From Chthoniobacterales bacterium (GTDB lineage Bacteria > Verrucomicrobiota > Verrucomicrobiia > Chthoniobacterales > JAATET01): DNA of 64,000 nt. Shown one piece after another: positions 42,723 to 53,270 of this stretch. The notes beneath the pieces were generated by a model. That model ran no database searches. It was not told the origin of the DNA and saw only the letters and a list, made by a program, of their open reading frames with translations. Position numbers and translations under genes: made by a program. Location: the NCBI GenBank assembly GCA_036569045.1, contig DATCRI010000058.1, forward strand, positions 1 to 64,000, in the 5' to 3' direction. The first letter of the stretch is position 1. The number at the start of each line of letters is the position of its first letter.

Positions 42723-42940
42723 ACTGGCAATCGCTAACCGTCATGGCGCTGGTTCCCGGGGCTGCATTCTATCTGGCCTGGAAAAGCTTTCGCGCAAGCC
42801 GCTGCCGGTGCGGCGGATGCCGCTGTCCCGTCTCCCCGGGCGTCCCGGCAGCGGGCGGCGTGCCTGGAGTCAGGCCGCCGCAGCGCAGGACTCCCGTTCC
42901 GACCAGTCGGATCGCAGAGCCCGTGGATCCTGCACGATGA
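42719..42940 (+). CDS. FeoB-associated Cys-rich membrane protein
   Basis: The 73-residue product has an N-terminal membrane helix (SLTVMALVPGAAFYLAWKSF) and a CRCGGCRCP cysteine cluster, followed by a proline-rich tail. This arrangement defines small Feo-associated proteins that sit after feoB in many genomes. The ATG overlaps the feoB stop (ATGA). Its 3' end overlaps that of the convergent Crp/FNR gene by 71 bases, so the tail may be partly or wholly dispensable. Confidence 0.75.
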   Translation: MNWQSLTVMALVPGAAFYLAWKSFRASRCRCGGCRCPVSPGVPAAGGVPGVRPPQRRTPVPTSRIAEPVDPAR

Positions 42941-43607
42941 TTCGCCTCCCCCGGACGACGAGATAACCCGAGTCGCTCAACTGGCGCAGCGTTCGAGAGA
43001 GAGTTTCCTGCCGCACGCCCAGCTCGCTGGCGAGGTTGCGCTTGGTGGTGCCGAGGTCGATTTCGACCGCGGCCGATGCGTCCGCGCAGCGACGCAACAA
43101 CCAATGCACGAAACGCGTCACGCTGTCCCCGGTGACGAAATCCTCGAACGAGGTCGCCAGGTCGTGGACGCTCCGCTCCATCAAGGACAGCAGGCGCAAC
43201 GCAAGCTCGGGACAGTGCCGGCATTTTTCCGCGAAGTCGCGCCAGGGAATCATCACGATCTCCGAAGAAACAATCGCCCGAGCATCGGCAGGACATCCCT
43301 CGCCAGCCTCATCCGGAGTCTCCGCAAGCATCTCTCCCTCGCGATAAAAATGAATGACGACTTCACGACCGTCCAAAGCGACGCGATGTAGATTCACGAT
43401 CCCGCGGCGCACGAAATAGAGACCAGTTGCAGGCTCTGCCCGGTGGAAGAGGTAGTCGTCTTTCCGGAGCGACCTGACGATTGCGCTAACAGCAAGATCG
43501 CGGAGGTCCGCCTCCGGCAGATCACGGAACAACGCACGCTGGCGCAGAAAGTAACGCAGCGCTTCGGTGCGAAACTCCACGGCCGCGCGGCTTGCAGGCG
43601 GCGTCAT
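42870..43607 (-). CDS. Crp/FNR-family transcriptional regulator
   Basis: The 245-residue product has the cyclic-nucleotide-binding-like domain (LFHRAEPATGLYFVRRGIVNLHRV, GREVVIHFYREGEML), a dimer helix and a C-terminal winged helix (TTKRNLASELGVRQETLSRTLRQLSDSGYLV). The recognition helix (RQETLSRTLRQL) resembles that of FNR/DNR, which read TTGAT-N4-ATCAA. The N-terminal cysteine set of oxygen-sensing FNR is absent. Three cysteines lie later (EGCPADAR, KCRHCPEL), so it may sense by haem or be a DNR-type regulator. It sits convergent with feo and is the likely regulator of the three boxes nearby. Start ATG 43607. Confidence 0.88.
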   Translation of the reverse strand: MTPPASRAAVEFRTEALRYFLRQRALFRDLPEADLRDLAVSAIVRSLRKDDYLFHRAEPATGLYFVRRGIVNLHRVALDGREVVIHFYREGEMLAETPDEAGEGCPADARAIVSSEIVMIPWRDFAEKCRHCPELALRLLSLMERSVHDLATSFEDFVTGDSVTRFVHWLLRRCADASAAVEIDLGTTKRNLASELGVRQETLSRTLRQLSDSGYLVVRGRRIIVQDPRALRSDWSERESCAAAA

Positions 43608-43666
43608 TTTGGATCGCAGTCGGGGATGGGACGAAACCGGGAGCGAATGGGTTCTCACAAGGGGTG

Positions 43667-45058
43667 CTAGAAGGTCACGCCCATGTGCAGGCCAAAGACG
43701 TTGGCGTTATGCGCGATCCCGGTGCCATCGGGGCGGACGATGTATTGCCAGAACGGCTGGAGATAGATGAACTTCGTGAGTTGCACGCGATAGTCGGCCT
43801 CGACAACCGCCTCGTAAGTTTGATGCACGGATTGGCCGGCATCCGCCTCCGCGACGATCTTGTCGTAGCTGTAGTTTCCGTAGCCGAAGGCAATGCCCAG
43901 CTGGTCGCGATCGCGTCCGGGGATGAGGCCCTTGTAGACAAGCCCGGTGTGGAAATAGAACGGCATGGCGTTGTCGTAAGCCGGCGCAAAATTGACGAAC
44001 GAAAACGCATAGAGCCCCTCTTCGCTGAGCTTGGGCTCCGTCACGGGCTCCTTGAAATTCTTTCCGGCCAGCGCGGGCGCCGGGGCCGGTGATGGCTCCC
44101 GAAACAGCATCTGGTCGGCCTGCCAGTAGAACGTGTATTTTTGATCGCAAACTTCGCCATCGAACGCCTTGTTCTCCAAGCCCCAATAGATCGAACCGAA
44201 GGCGTATTTACCGGGAAGTTTCGCGGCGCCGAGCTTCGGCGTGACGCCGGTCTCGGCGAGGAAGTAGAGACCGTTGTCGCTGGGGTTCGGAGCATAGCCG
44301 GCAAGGTCGAGCCCGTGATTCGGCATCTTCGTGGCCTGGGGTATGGCAAGGTAGAGTCCCGCCATCGCGTAATACCAATCCACCGGCTTCACCTTCAGAA
44401 ATCCGCCCCACGCCGCATAGCTGCTACTCCATGGGAAGCCGTTCACGCCACCAATGCCTTTCGTGACGGCGATGGCATTGCTCATGAAGAGCTTGGAATC
44501 AGGCTGGTCGGCGAAGAAATCGTAGGGGTTCTGCCAGCCTCCGGAGATCGTGAGCAGCTTCTTCACACCGAAGAGCTCGGGCGTCACGTAGGTGAGATAG
44601 AACGGCATGAGCCGCCACTGCTGGCCGCTCTGGTATTTGGAAGGATTGAAGTTGCTGGAGGCGCCGACGTATTCGTTCGGATTGCGGCCGTCGCGCCAGC
44701 GCACGGAGCCATCCGCGGTGAGTCCCTCGATGCCGGCGAGCTTGCCGAAGTCGAGCGTGATGCCGAGGCGGATCTCCTCGTCGAAGGCGCCGCGCGGCGA
44801 GTCGAGCCCGCCACCGGTGAGTCCGTAAAACGTGCCTTTCCAATAGCCATGCACGTCGATGCCGTGATTCTCGAGCGTGTCGCGCACACCGAACCAACCA
44901 CCGCTCGCGTATTTCCCTTTCACCCAATCCGCGAAGGCGGAACCCGAGGGTTCGGCTGGCCCGGCGTGGAGCGCGGCGAAAATGGCGAAGAACAATCCTG
45001 CCAGGATGAAAAGAAGGAGGTGGGTCCGGCGACGTTGAGAGAGCTGTTCGATGTTCAT
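43667..45058 (-). CDS. OprB-family porin, second copy
   Basis: The 463-residue product is an outer-membrane barrel with an N-terminal signal (LLLFILAGLFFAIFAALHAG) and an OprB-type body: GGWFGVRDTLENHGIDVHGYWKG, LGITLDFGKLAG, TGLVYKGLIPGRDRDQLGIAFG, ending in Phe (GLHMGVTF). OprB porins let sugars or other small solutes through the outer membrane. It resembles the porin at 18056-19471 across most of its length, so the two are likely paralogues. It lies downstream of the nifJ operon on the same strand, 103 bases from the orphan Pta fragment. Confidence 0.85.
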   Translation of the reverse strand: MNIEQLSQRRRTHLLLFILAGLFFAIFAALHAGPAEPSGSAFADWVKGKYASGGWFGVRDTLENHGIDVHGYWKGTFYGLTGGGLDSPRGAFDEEIRLGITLDFGKLAGIEGLTADGSVRWRDGRNPNEYVGASSNFNPSKYQSGQQWRLMPFYLTYVTPELFGVKKLLTISGGWQNPYDFFADQPDSKLFMSNAIAVTKGIGGVNGFPWSSSYAAWGGFLKVKPVDWYYAMAGLYLAIPQATKMPNHGLDLAGYAPNPSDNGLYFLAETGVTPKLGAAKLPGKYAFGSIYWGLENKAFDGEVCDQKYTFYWQADQMLFREPSPAPAPALAGKNFKEPVTEPKLSEEGLYAFSFVNFAPAYDNAMPFYFHTGLVYKGLIPGRDRDQLGIAFGYGNYSYDKIVAEADAGQSVHQTYEAVVEADYRVQLTKFIYLQPFWQYIVRPDGTGIAHNANVFGLHMGVTF

Positions 45059-45161
45059 TGATCGGGTCGCTGTCGACCCGTGCGCCCAACCTCCCGATTT
45101 CGCCTCCGTCCGGCTCTCCGTCCGTTGGGAGAAAGCCGCTCAAAATTGTCTTTTCCGCCAA

Positions 45162-46954
<1,793 letters not shown>

Positions 46955-46958
46955 GATT

Positions 46959-47951
46959 TCAGACGCGCCATCCCTGGAGGATGCGCATGTAGTTCGCGCG
47001 TTCGTATGCCGAAGGATCCGGGCAATGGCGCAGGCTCATCGATCCGCGCAACTGGTCGAGCGAGTCGTAGTCGTGCTCCTCGAGCCATTGCCGCATTTCC
47101 CGGAGGACGACGCCGAGGTGCTCCGGGCCATGCTTCAGCAATGCGGAAACCATTTGCACCGCATCCGCGCCGGCCATGATCGCCTTGATCGCATCCGTGG
47201 CCGTATGCACACCCCCGCTCACCGCGAGCGAGCCCTCGACGCGACTGAAAAGAATCGCCAGCCAGCGCAGGCGCAGGCGCAGCTCGGACGAGTCGGATAG
47301 CTTCAGCGTCGGAAGCGCCTCGAGATTCTCGATGTCGATGTCGGGTTGGTAAAAGCGGTTCAAAAGGACGAGTCCGCTCGATCCGGCCGCCGCGAGCTTG
47401 CGCGCAAAATTCGGCAGCGAGGAGACAAACGGCGAAAGCTTGATCGACACCGGGATCGCCACGCTTCGCCGCACCGAGCGCAAGACCTCCACCGCCTCAT
47501 TCTCCACGGACGTCGCGGTCTGCACGGGATCGGTGGGCAGATGGTAATAGTTCAGCTCGATGGCATCCGCGCCGGCGCGCTCCATCTCGCTCGCCATGCG
47601 GATCCATCCGCCGATCGTCGTGCCGTTGAGCGATGCGATGACCGGCACATCCACGGCGTCCTTGATGCGCCGCAATTGCTCCAGATACTGGCCGGGACTC
47701 AGGGCGAAATCATCGGCCTCCGGCAGAAAGCTTCCCGCCTCGTTAAAGGAGTCGAGGTAGCTCTCGACCGCATTCGCGTAGCCCCGCTGCTCGAGTGCGA
47801 TCTGCTCCTCGAAGAGCGAATGCATCACGATGGCGGAGGCGCCCGCATCCTCGAGGCGGCGCACCATGTCGAGGTCGTCGACGAGCGGCGACGCGCCCGG
47901 CATGAGCGGATGCTTGAGGGTGAGACCAAGATAATTCGTAGTGAGGTTCAT
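46959..47951 (-). CDS. Dihydroorotate dehydrogenase-like protein
   Basis: The 330-residue product is a class 1 DHOD-fold TIM barrel: [21 protein letters not shown] at the N-terminus, [46 protein letters not shown] and [30 protein letters not shown] near the FMN phosphate site. The pyrimidine DHOD active-site Cys loop is not obvious. Genes of this type next to nifJ are common, so a role linked to PFOR or another flavin reduction is more likely than pyrimidine synthesis. The ATG overlaps the nifJ stop (ATGA). Confidence 0.85.
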   Translation of the reverse strand: MNLTTNYLGLTLKHPLMPGASPLVDDLDMVRRLEDAGASAIVMHSLFEEQIALEQRGYANAVESYLDSFNEAGSFLPEADDFALSPGQYLEQLRRIKDAVDVPVIASLNGTTIGGWIRMASEMERAGADAIELNYYHLPTDPVQTATSVENEAVEVLRSVRRSVAIPVSIKLSPFVSSLPNFARKLAAAGSSGLVLLNRFYQPDIDIENLEALPTLKLSDSSELRLRLRWLAILFSRVEGSLAVSGGVHTATDAIKAIMAGADAVQMVSALLKHGPEHLGVVLREMRQWLEEHDYDSLDQLRGSMSLRHCPDPSAYERANYMRILQGWRV

Positions 47952-50900
47952 GATGCGGTTGGGGCGAGCGGCGTCGCCAATCGAGTGTGAAGTTGCCAGC
48001 GGAGGTCGGCCCCGAGCTGCGCGGAGGCCTGCAAGTCGAGGAACCGGCGCGTGTCGGATTTTTCGATCATGCGAAAGCGGAGTTCGTTCTCCAGATAGCG
48101 CGCGACGGGAATCCTCGGCGGGCCGCTGTCGAGCTGCAGCGCGGGCATTCCCGCCTCGCCGCGACGGGGATCGAACCGATAAAGCGGCCAGATGCCGGAC
48201 TCGACCGCCTTCTTCTGCTGCGAGAGACCGTTCCGCAGCGCATAGCCGTGGGCGATGCAATGGCTGTAGGCGATGATGAGCGAGGTGCCGGGGAAATTTT
48301 CGGCCTCGTCGAAGACCTTCACGGTCTGTGAATCCTTCGCGCCCATCGCGACGCGTGCCACGTAGGCCGAGCCGTAGGTCATGGCGATCAATCCGAGATC
48401 CTTCTTCGGTCGCGACTTGCCCGAGACGGCGAATTTCGCGCTCGCGGCGAGCGGGGTGGATTTCGACTGCTGCCCGCCGGTGTTCGAATAAACCTCGGTG
48501 TCGAGGACAAGGATGTTCACATCGCGTCCGAGCGAAATCACATGGTCGAGGCCGCCGAACCCGATGTCGTAGGCCCAGCCATCGCCGCCGACGATCCACA
48601 CGCTCTTGCGGACAAGGGCATCCGCGACCGCGTCAAGACGGCGTGCGGCGGGATCGGAACCCAGTTTCAGGCGCAACGCGGCGACCCGCTCGCGCTGCCT
48701 GGCGATCGCAGCCTCGCCGCGCTGGTCGGCATTCAGGATCTCCGAGACGAAGGCGTCGCCGAGTTTCGGCGCGAGCAGTTGCAGCAGTTCGCGAGCAATC
48801 TCGTTCTGCTTGTCCAGCGCGAGGCGCATGCCGAGCCCGTATTCCGCGTTGTCCTCGAAGAGCGAATTCGACCAGGCGGGGCCGAGGCCGGCGGCGTTCG
48901 TCGTGTAGGGCGTCGTGGGCAGATTGCCGCCGAAGATCGAGGAACATCCGGTGGCGTTCGCAATCAACGCGCGGTCGCCGAAAAGCTGGGTGAGCAGCTT
49001 GAGGTAGGGGGTCTCGCCGCAGCCCGCGCAGGCGCCGGAATATTCGAAAAGAGGTTCGCCGAACTGGCTGCTTTTGACCTCGGGTTTCAGGCCCGCGCGA
49101 TCTGGCGAGGGAAGTCCGAGAAAGAAGGCGTAGTTCTCGCGCTCGGCGAGGCGCAACGGAGCCTGCGGTTGCATGTTGATCGCCTTGCGGCGCTGATCGG
49201 CCTTGTCCTTCGCCGGACAGGCTTCGACGCAAAGGCCGCAGCCCGTGCAGTCCTCGGGCGCGATCTGGAGTGTGTATTTCCGCCCCGGAAACTCCGCCGA
49301 GCGGAAATCTGCCGATTTGAACGAAGCCGGCGCCGTGACGAGCAGATCGGGCTCATAGAATTTCGGCCGGATGCAGGCGTGCGGGCAGACGAGAGCGCAC
49401 TTGTTGCACTGGATGCACAGGTCCGCCTCCCAGGCGGGAATTTCGTCGGCGAGGTTTCTTTTCTCCCATTTCGATGTTCCGGTTGGCCACGTCCCATCGA
49501 CAGAAAATGCACTCACCGGCAGGAGATCGCCCTTGCCCTCCAGCATGACGCCGGTCGTCCGCTGCACGAAATCCGGCGCTTCCGGCGGAACGGGCGCCGC
49601 GCGGCGCGCACTAAAAACGACGGTATCGCGCAGCACCTCGATCTCACGCAACGCCGCCAATGCGTTGTCCACGGCGGCACAGTTTCGTTCCACGATCTCC
49701 TCCCCTTTGCGACCGTAGGTCTTGTCGATCGCCTTTTTGATATGGGCGATCGCCTCGTCCCGCGGCAGCACGCCCGAAAGCGCGAAGAAGCAGGTCTGCA
49801 TGATGGTATTGGTCCTGTCGCTCAAGGCGGACTCGCGGGCGACGCGCGCGGCATCGATTACGAAGCAACGAAGCCCTCGCCGCAGGATTTGCTCCTGCGC
49901 TTCCTGCGGCAGGTGCTCCCAGACATTTTCCGGGGCGTAGACGGAATTCAGCAGGATCGTCGCCCCATCGGCGGCACAGCCAAGCACGTCCTGACGCGTC
50001 AGAAAGTCGAAGTGGTGACACGCGACGAAGTTTGCGCGCTTGATGAGATAATGCGCGGCGATGGGTCGCGGTCCGAAGCGCAGGTGCGAGATCGTCATCG
50101 CACCCGATTTCTTCGAGTCGTAGACGAAGTATCCCTGCGCGTAGTTCGGCGTCTTCTCGCCGATGATCTTGATGGAATTCTTGTTCGCGCCGACGGTCCC
50201 ATCGGACCCGAGGCCATAGAAAACGGCGCGCACGACGCCGGTATCCTCGATGTCGAACGTGGAATCGACGCGCAACGAGCGACCGGTCACGTCATCGGTG
50301 ATTCCGACGGTGAAATGATTCTGCGGACACTCCTTTTTCAACTCGTCGAAAACAGCGCGCGCCATCGCGGGATCGAATTCCTTGGAGGAAAGCCCGTAGC
50401 GGCCGCCGATCACCAGCGGCTCGACCTCGAAGGCCGAAAGTCCCGCGGCGCGGGCCTCCGCAAGCGCGGCGACCACATCGAGATAAAGCGGCTCGCCGAC
50501 GGAGCCGGGCTCCTTGGTGCGATCCAGCACGGCGATACTGCGCACCGATCTCGGCAGCGCGTTGACGAAGTCAGGAGTCGAGAACGGGCGGTAGAGTCGC
50601 ACTTTCAAGACGCCCACGCGCTCGGCATCCGCGTTCAATGCGGCGGCGGTTTCCTCGGCCGTCTCGGCGCCGGACCCGATCGCCACGATCACGCGCTCGG
50701 CCTCGGGATGCCCCACGTATTGGAAAAGCTCGTAGCTTCGGCCGGTCAGCGCTGCGAAGTGCTCCATGAGCCGCTGCACGACGGTGGGCACGCGCTCGTG
50801 AAAGGCGTTCGACGCTTCGCGCGCCTGGAAAAAGACATCGGGATTTTGCGCGGTGCCCCGAATGGCCGGGTGATCGGGCGAGAGCGCGCGGCGGCGAAAC

Positions 50901-51499
50901 TGCGCGATCCACTTCTCGTTGAGCATGCGGCGCAGGGTCTCGTCCTCCAGCAGCTCAATCTTCGCCACCTCGTGCGAGGTGCGAAATCCGTCGAAGAAGT
51001 GGAGGCACGGCACCGAGGTCGCGAGCGTGGCGCAGTGCGCGATGCAGGCCATATCCTGCGCCTCCTGCACGGAGTTCGACGCCAGCATGGCAACACCGGT
51101 CTGGCGACAGGCCATGACATCGGAGTGATCGCCGAAGATCGAGAGAGCGTGCGTGGCCACGGCGCGCGCCGTGACATGAAAGCAGAAGGGAAGCAGCTCG
51201 CCCGCGATCTTGTAGAGATTGGGGATCATCAGCAGGAGCCCCTGAGATGCAGTGAAAGTGGTGGTGAGCGAGCCCGTCTGCAACATGCCATGCACCGCGC
51301 CGGCAACGCCGCCTTCGGACTGCATCTCGACGAGGTGCGGCACAGTCTTCCACAGATTCGGCCGCCGTTTCGCAGACCACTCGTCGCACCACTCCGCCAT
51401 CGGGGATGAAGGCGTGATCGGATAGATGGCGACGGTCTCGCTCAGCCGATAGGCGACGGACGCGACCGCTTCGTTCGCGTCGAGAGTTGCGCACTTCAT
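47948..51499 (-). CDS. nifJ: Pyruvate:ferredoxin (flavodoxin) oxidoreductase
   Basis: The 1183-residue single-chain PFOR decarboxylates pyruvate to acetyl-CoA and reduces ferredoxin. The domain order is normal: the pyrimidine-binding TPP domain at the N-terminus (TLDANEAVASVAYRLSE), the CoA-binding middle, a two-cluster ferredoxin domain (CIQCNKCALVCPHACIRP and CTGCGLCVEACP), and the TPP-phosphate domain (ACAGCGETPYLKLL, IVGGDGWAYDIGFGGLDHV, EVYSNTGGQQSKSTP). The ATG at 51499 is the family start. nifJ leads DHOD-like, fumarase and the Pta fragment in one operon. SulP ends 67 bases upstream. Confidence 0.96.
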   Translation of the reverse strand: MKCATLDANEAVASVAYRLSETVAIYPITPSSPMAEWCDEWSAKRRPNLWKTVPHLVEMQSEGGVAGAVHGMLQTGSLTTTFTASQGLLLMIPNLYKIAGELLPFCFHVTARAVATHALSIFGDHSDVMACRQTGVAMLASNSVQEAQDMACIAHCATLATSVPCLHFFDGFRTSHEVAKIELLEDETLRRMLNEKWIAQFRRRALSPDHPAIRGTAQNPDVFFQAREASNAFHERVPTVVQRLMEHFAALTGRSYELFQYVGHPEAERVIVAIGSGAETAEETAAALNADAERVGVLKVRLYRPFSTPDFVNALPRSVRSIAVLDRTKEPGSVGEPLYLDVVAALAEARAAGLSAFEVEPLVIGGRYGLSSKEFDPAMARAVFDELKKECPQNHFTVGITDDVTGRSLRVDSTFDIEDTGVVRAVFYGLGSDGTVGANKNSIKIIGEKTPNYAQGYFVYDSKKSGAMTISHLRFGPRPIAAHYLIKRANFVACHHFDFLTRQDVLGCAADGATILLNSVYAPENVWEHLPQEAQEQILRRGLRCFVIDAARVARESALSDRTNTIMQTCFFALSGVLPRDEAIAHIKKAIDKTYGRKGEEIVERNCAAVDNALAALREIEVLRDTVVFSARRAAPVPPEAPDFVQRTTGVMLEGKGDLLPVSAFSVDGTWPTGTSKWEKRNLADEIPAWEADLCIQCNKCALVCPHACIRPKFYEPDLLVTAPASFKSADFRSAEFPGRKYTLQIAPEDCTGCGLCVEACPAKDKADQRRKAINMQPQAPLRLAERENYAFFLGLPSPDRAGLKPEVKSSQFGEPLFEYSGACAGCGETPYLKLLTQLFGDRALIANATGCSSIFGGNLPTTPYTTNAAGLGPAWSNSLFEDNAEYGLGMRLALDKQNEIARELLQLLAPKLGDAFVSEILNADQRGEAAIARQRERVAALRLKLGSDPAARRLDAVADALVRKSVWIVGGDGWAYDIGFGGLDHVISLGRDVNILVLDTEVYSNTGGQQSKSTPLAASAKFAVSGKSRPKKDLGLIAMTYGSAYVARVAMGAKDSQTVKVFDEAENFPGTSLIIAYSHCIAHGYALRNGLSQQKKAVESGIWPLYRFDPRRGEAGMPALQLDSGPPRIPVARYLENELRFRMIEKSDTRRFLDLQASAQLGADLRWQLHTRLATPLAPTAS

Positions 51500-51566
51500 G
51501 CAGGCAGTTAAAGGCCGGCAAGCCATTGCGACTTTGTATGCGTTGGCGGAGGCTCGCCGTTTCTTG

Positions 51567-53234
51567 TCAATTATTCCGCGGCGAGAGCAGATGCTCCGCT
51601 CGCTCGAGCGCCTGGTCGATGCTTGCGCAGAAGTTGTCCAGGCCGATGCGATCGGCCAGGCCGGACTCGTGCATGACCTTCATCGGCTGTGGCTGAACGG
51701 CCGTGAGCAGCACATGCACGCCGTCGCGCTGCATTTTCTCGACCGCCACTTCGAGCGCATGCAGGCCGCTCGCGTCCATCAGCGGAACGAGTCGCATGCG
51801 AAAGATGACGACCTGCGGCCTGCCGCCGGAGCCGCGCAGCGCGACCTCGAGCTTGTCCGCGGCGGCAAAGAAGAGCGGACCGTTGATTCGGAAAAGGACG
51901 ACGCCGGCCGGCACGGCCTTGCCGCGCAGCGACAGGCCGCCTTCCATTTCCGTGTCGGAGTCCGGAGTGAGCAGCCGAACGTGCGTCATTTCCTCCATGC
52001 GGCGCACGAACAGGATAACGGCCATGACCATTCCGCAACCCACGCCGGCGGTGAGATCGAGCGCCACCGTGAGCGCGAACGTCGCGATCATGACGGCGAA
52101 GTCCGTGCGCGGGCCGTGCCAGAGTTCGACGAACGTGTGCCATTCCGCCATCCGCACCGCGACAACGAGAAGGATCGCACTAAGCGCGGCGAGCGGGATG
52201 TATTTTGCCAGCGGTGCGGCGAGGAGGACGATGGCCAGCAGCACGACCGAATGGACGATTCCCGCCACCGGCCCCCGGGCTCCGTGGCGGATGCTGGCGG
52301 CCGTGCGGGCGATGGCACCCGTTGCCGCAATCCCGCCAAAGAGCGGAGTCACGAGATTTGCGACGCCCTGGCCGATGAGTTCCTGGTTCGAGTCGTGGCG
52401 GGTGTCGTTCATCCCATCGGCGACAGTGGCGGAGAGCAGGCTTTCGATCGCTCCCAGCGCGGCGATGGTCGCGGCCACGCCGATCAACTCCCGCAGGCGA
52501 TCCAGCGAGATGGCGGGAAAATGCCAGCCCGGCAATCCCGCGGGAATGCCGCCGAACTTCGTGCCGATCGTTTCGACGTCCCATCCCGACCAGTAAACCA
52601 GGCACGAGCTTGCGACGACGGCGACGATGGCGGCGGGAATCTTGCGCGTGAGTCGGGGCCAGCCGACGACGATGGCAAGCGTCAGCAGCGAAACCGCGAC
52701 CGCCGGCCAGCTCACGCCGCGAAGATGCGTCGCAAGCATGAGGATCTGCTGCGGGATGTGCTGCGGCATTGCGAGGCCGAGTCCAAGAGCCGCGTTGAGC
52801 TGCGCGGTGAAAATGATGACCGCGATGCCGCTGGTGAAACCCGCCACCACGGGATACGGGACGAACCGCAGCAGCGTGCCCATGCGCAGCGCGCCCATCA
52901 GGATCAGCAGCGCCCCGGCCATCATCGTGGCCAGCGCGAGACCGGAGTAGCCATGGACCGCGACCACGCCCGCCAGCACGGGGACGAACGCTCCGGTCGG
53001 ACCGCCGATCTGGAAGCGCGAGCCGCCGAGAGCGGAGATCAGGAAGCCGGCGATGATCGCCGTCCACAGCCCTTGCGCCGGCGAAACACCCGATGCGATG
53101 CCGAAGCCGATGGCCAAGGGCAGCGCGAGGAGCCCGACCGTCGCGCCCGCGCCGAGATCGTTGAAAAAGTCGTCGCGGCCGTAGCCGCGCCAGCCTTTCC
53201 CAATCGCAGGCACGAAAGCGGAGCCGGGCGTCAT
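51567..53234 (-). CDS. SulP-family anion transporter with STAS domain
   Basis: The 555-residue product has the SulP membrane domain of about 11-14 helices (LGAGATVGLLALPLAIGFGIASG, GSRFQIGGPTGAFVPVLAGV) and a C-terminal STAS domain (VVLFRINGPLFFAAADKLE, VPLMDASGLHALE). SulP carriers move sulfate, bicarbonate or C4-dicarboxylates into the cell. The setting among C4 and pyruvate enzymes suggests dicarboxylate or bicarbonate, which is inference. It shares strand with nifJ. Confidence 0.9.
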   Translation of the reverse strand: MTPGSAFVPAIGKGWRGYGRDDFFNDLGAGATVGLLALPLAIGFGIASGVSPAQGLWTAIIAGFLISALGGSRFQIGGPTGAFVPVLAGVVAVHGYSGLALATMMAGALLILMGALRMGTLLRFVPYPVVAGFTSGIAVIIFTAQLNAALGLGLAMPQHIPQQILMLATHLRGVSWPAVAVSLLTLAIVVGWPRLTRKIPAAIVAVVASSCLVYWSGWDVETIGTKFGGIPAGLPGWHFPAISLDRLRELIGVAATIAALGAIESLLSATVADGMNDTRHDSNQELIGQGVANLVTPLFGGIAATGAIARTAASIRHGARGPVAGIVHSVVLLAIVLLAAPLAKYIPLAALSAILLVVAVRMAEWHTFVELWHGPRTDFAVMIATFALTVALDLTAGVGCGMVMAVILFVRRMEEMTHVRLLTPDSDTEMEGGLSLRGKAVPAGVVLFRINGPLFFAAADKLEVALRGSGGRPQVVIFRMRLVPLMDASGLHALEVAVEKMQRDGVHVLLTAVQPQPMKVMHESGLADRIGLDNFCASIDQALERAEHLLSPRNN

Positions 53235-53270
53235 TGCTTCATCGAGAGAACGCGACGGCCGCCTCGAGCG

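Noticed and set aside
46959-48599. Long N-terminal extension of the DHOD-like gene
   Set aside because: The part before 47951 overlaps nifJ in another frame and is Arg/Gly-rich. The ATGA overlap gives a natural start at 47951.
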